Shown piece after piece: positions 22,084-22,659 of a stretch of DNA of 22,659 bases (positions are counted from its first letter, which is position 1; the number at the start of each line of letters is the position of its first letter). A program made the translations under genes and the position numbers. The stretch is from a virus. The DNA lies in IMG/VR virus record IMGVR_UViG_3300042731_004201, positions 1-22,659 of that record; one strand, written 5' to 3'. The notes beneath the pieces are model-generated. The model saw nothing but the letters and a program-made list of their open reading frames with translations. It was not told the DNA's origin and made no database searches.

Positions 22084-22659
22084 ATGCCAAATGAAAATAT
22101 TTATCAAAAGATATCGATTATGCAAGAGAGAATTAAAGTTAATAAATCAAGTAGAAATAATTTTGCCGACTTTAATTACAGAACCATCCAAGATATTTTT
22201 AGCGAACTAAAACCTTTATTAAAAGAATTAGGATTAATAATTACTTTTGGTGGAGGAAAATTAAATGAAGATAAATATACCTTAGGAATTATGATAACTG
22301 ATATCAATGATCCTACTAATAGGATTGATGAAACAGGTGAGATTTACATTGATAGAGCAAAGTCAAAAATGGATTTAAGCCAAAAAGTATTAAGTGCTAA
22401 AACATTTTTAAAAAAATCATTATTAGAAGATTTATTATTAATTTGTGAAGATGATGATCCAGATAGCCACGACAACACAGGTAAAAATAATTTTCGGGGA
22501 AACACTAAACCAAATCAAAAACCGAATACCAGAAATGACAATAAAGGAACTGGATCAACTGAACCAACTAATAAAGAACCTAAAAAAGTTAGTGATAAAC
22601 AATTAAAGAGGTATTTTGCTATAGCTAAGAATAGAAACGCAGATATTAAAGTATTGGAT
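22084..22659 (+). CDS. ERF-family single-strand annealing protein (5' part, truncated by window)
   Basis: The frame starts with ATG at 22084 (AAAGGA site about 12 bases before) and is open for 192 codons to the window end. The start NIYQKISIMQERIKVNKSSR and the following FNYRTIQDIFSELKPLLKEL then GLIITF match the ERF recombinase pattern 'l---l--v---l--v-K------f-Y--i--i---l-plL-e-gl-i'. An acidic, Asn/Lys/Pro-rich linker follows (about 130-170), and then VSDKQLKRYFAIAKNRNADI, similar to the C-terminal helices found in phage ERF and RecT relatives. It anneals single strands during phage recombination. It is the last visible gene of the rightward operon. Confidence 0.8.
   Translation, partial: MPNENIYQKISIMQERIKVNKSSRNNFADFNYRTIQDIFSELKPLLKELGLIITFGGGKLNEDKYTLGIMITDINDPTNRIDETGEIYIDRAKSKMDLSQKVLSAKTFLKKSLLEDLLLICEDDDPDSHDNTGKNNFRGNTKPNQKPNTRNDNKGTGSTEPTNKEPKKVSDKQLKRYFAIAKNRNADIKVLD

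Overview
The window is part of an AT-rich tailed-phage (Caudoviricetes) genome or prophage that infects a low-GC Firmicute, probably a clostridium-like host. Genes are tightly packed. Most carry strong AGGAGG-type ribosome binding sites, TGA is used as a stop (so the code is standard), and ATA and other AT-ending codons are common. No integrase or other lysogeny gene is visible. Both ends of the window cut through genes.

Layout. (1) Positions 1-10383, minus strand, read right to left: the packaging and virion module. The order is an unknown protein, terminase small and large subunits, portal, scaffold, major capsid protein, head-fibre-like protein, an unknown structural protein, an HK97 gp10-like protein, a tail terminator, two related tail-tube proteins, two possible tail-assembly proteins, and the start of a gp6-like head-tail connector. 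(2) Positions 10410-11119, minus strand: a tRNA region. It holds tRNA-Gln, a CAU-anticodon tRNA, two irregular tRNA-like genes, and about 400 nt with no credible CDS but many inverted repeats, which may be a structured RNA. (3) Positions 11110-11480: a small AbrB-like gene and a divergent promoter. (4) Positions 11483-12853, plus strand: three small early genes ending at a strong terminator. (5) Positions 12915-14026: 1.1 kb of non-coding DNA with terminators, short repeats and a 3 x 20-bp repeat over a promoter; this is a candidate control or origin region. (6) Positions 14027-22659, plus strand: replication and recombination. The order is a small HTH protein, a D5-type SF3 helicase, a family-B-like DNA polymerase with a C-terminal PrimPol-like domain, a second AbrB-like protein, a RecD2-like helicase, a small unknown protein, an M15 endolysin, and a truncated ERF single-strand annealing protein.

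How it fits together. Early transcription runs right from the extended -10 promoter near 11445 and from promoters near 13941 and 18795. The tRNAs and late genes run left, probably from the promoter at 11411-11439, through an attenuator-like hairpin. Both AbrB-like genes sit directly behind a terminator-like hairpin. Three observations stand out: the priming-type domain is on the polymerase instead of the helicase; the tRNA region may contain a large structured RNA; and two tail-tube paralogues are present, one carrying an inserted carbohydrate-binding-like beta-sandwich.
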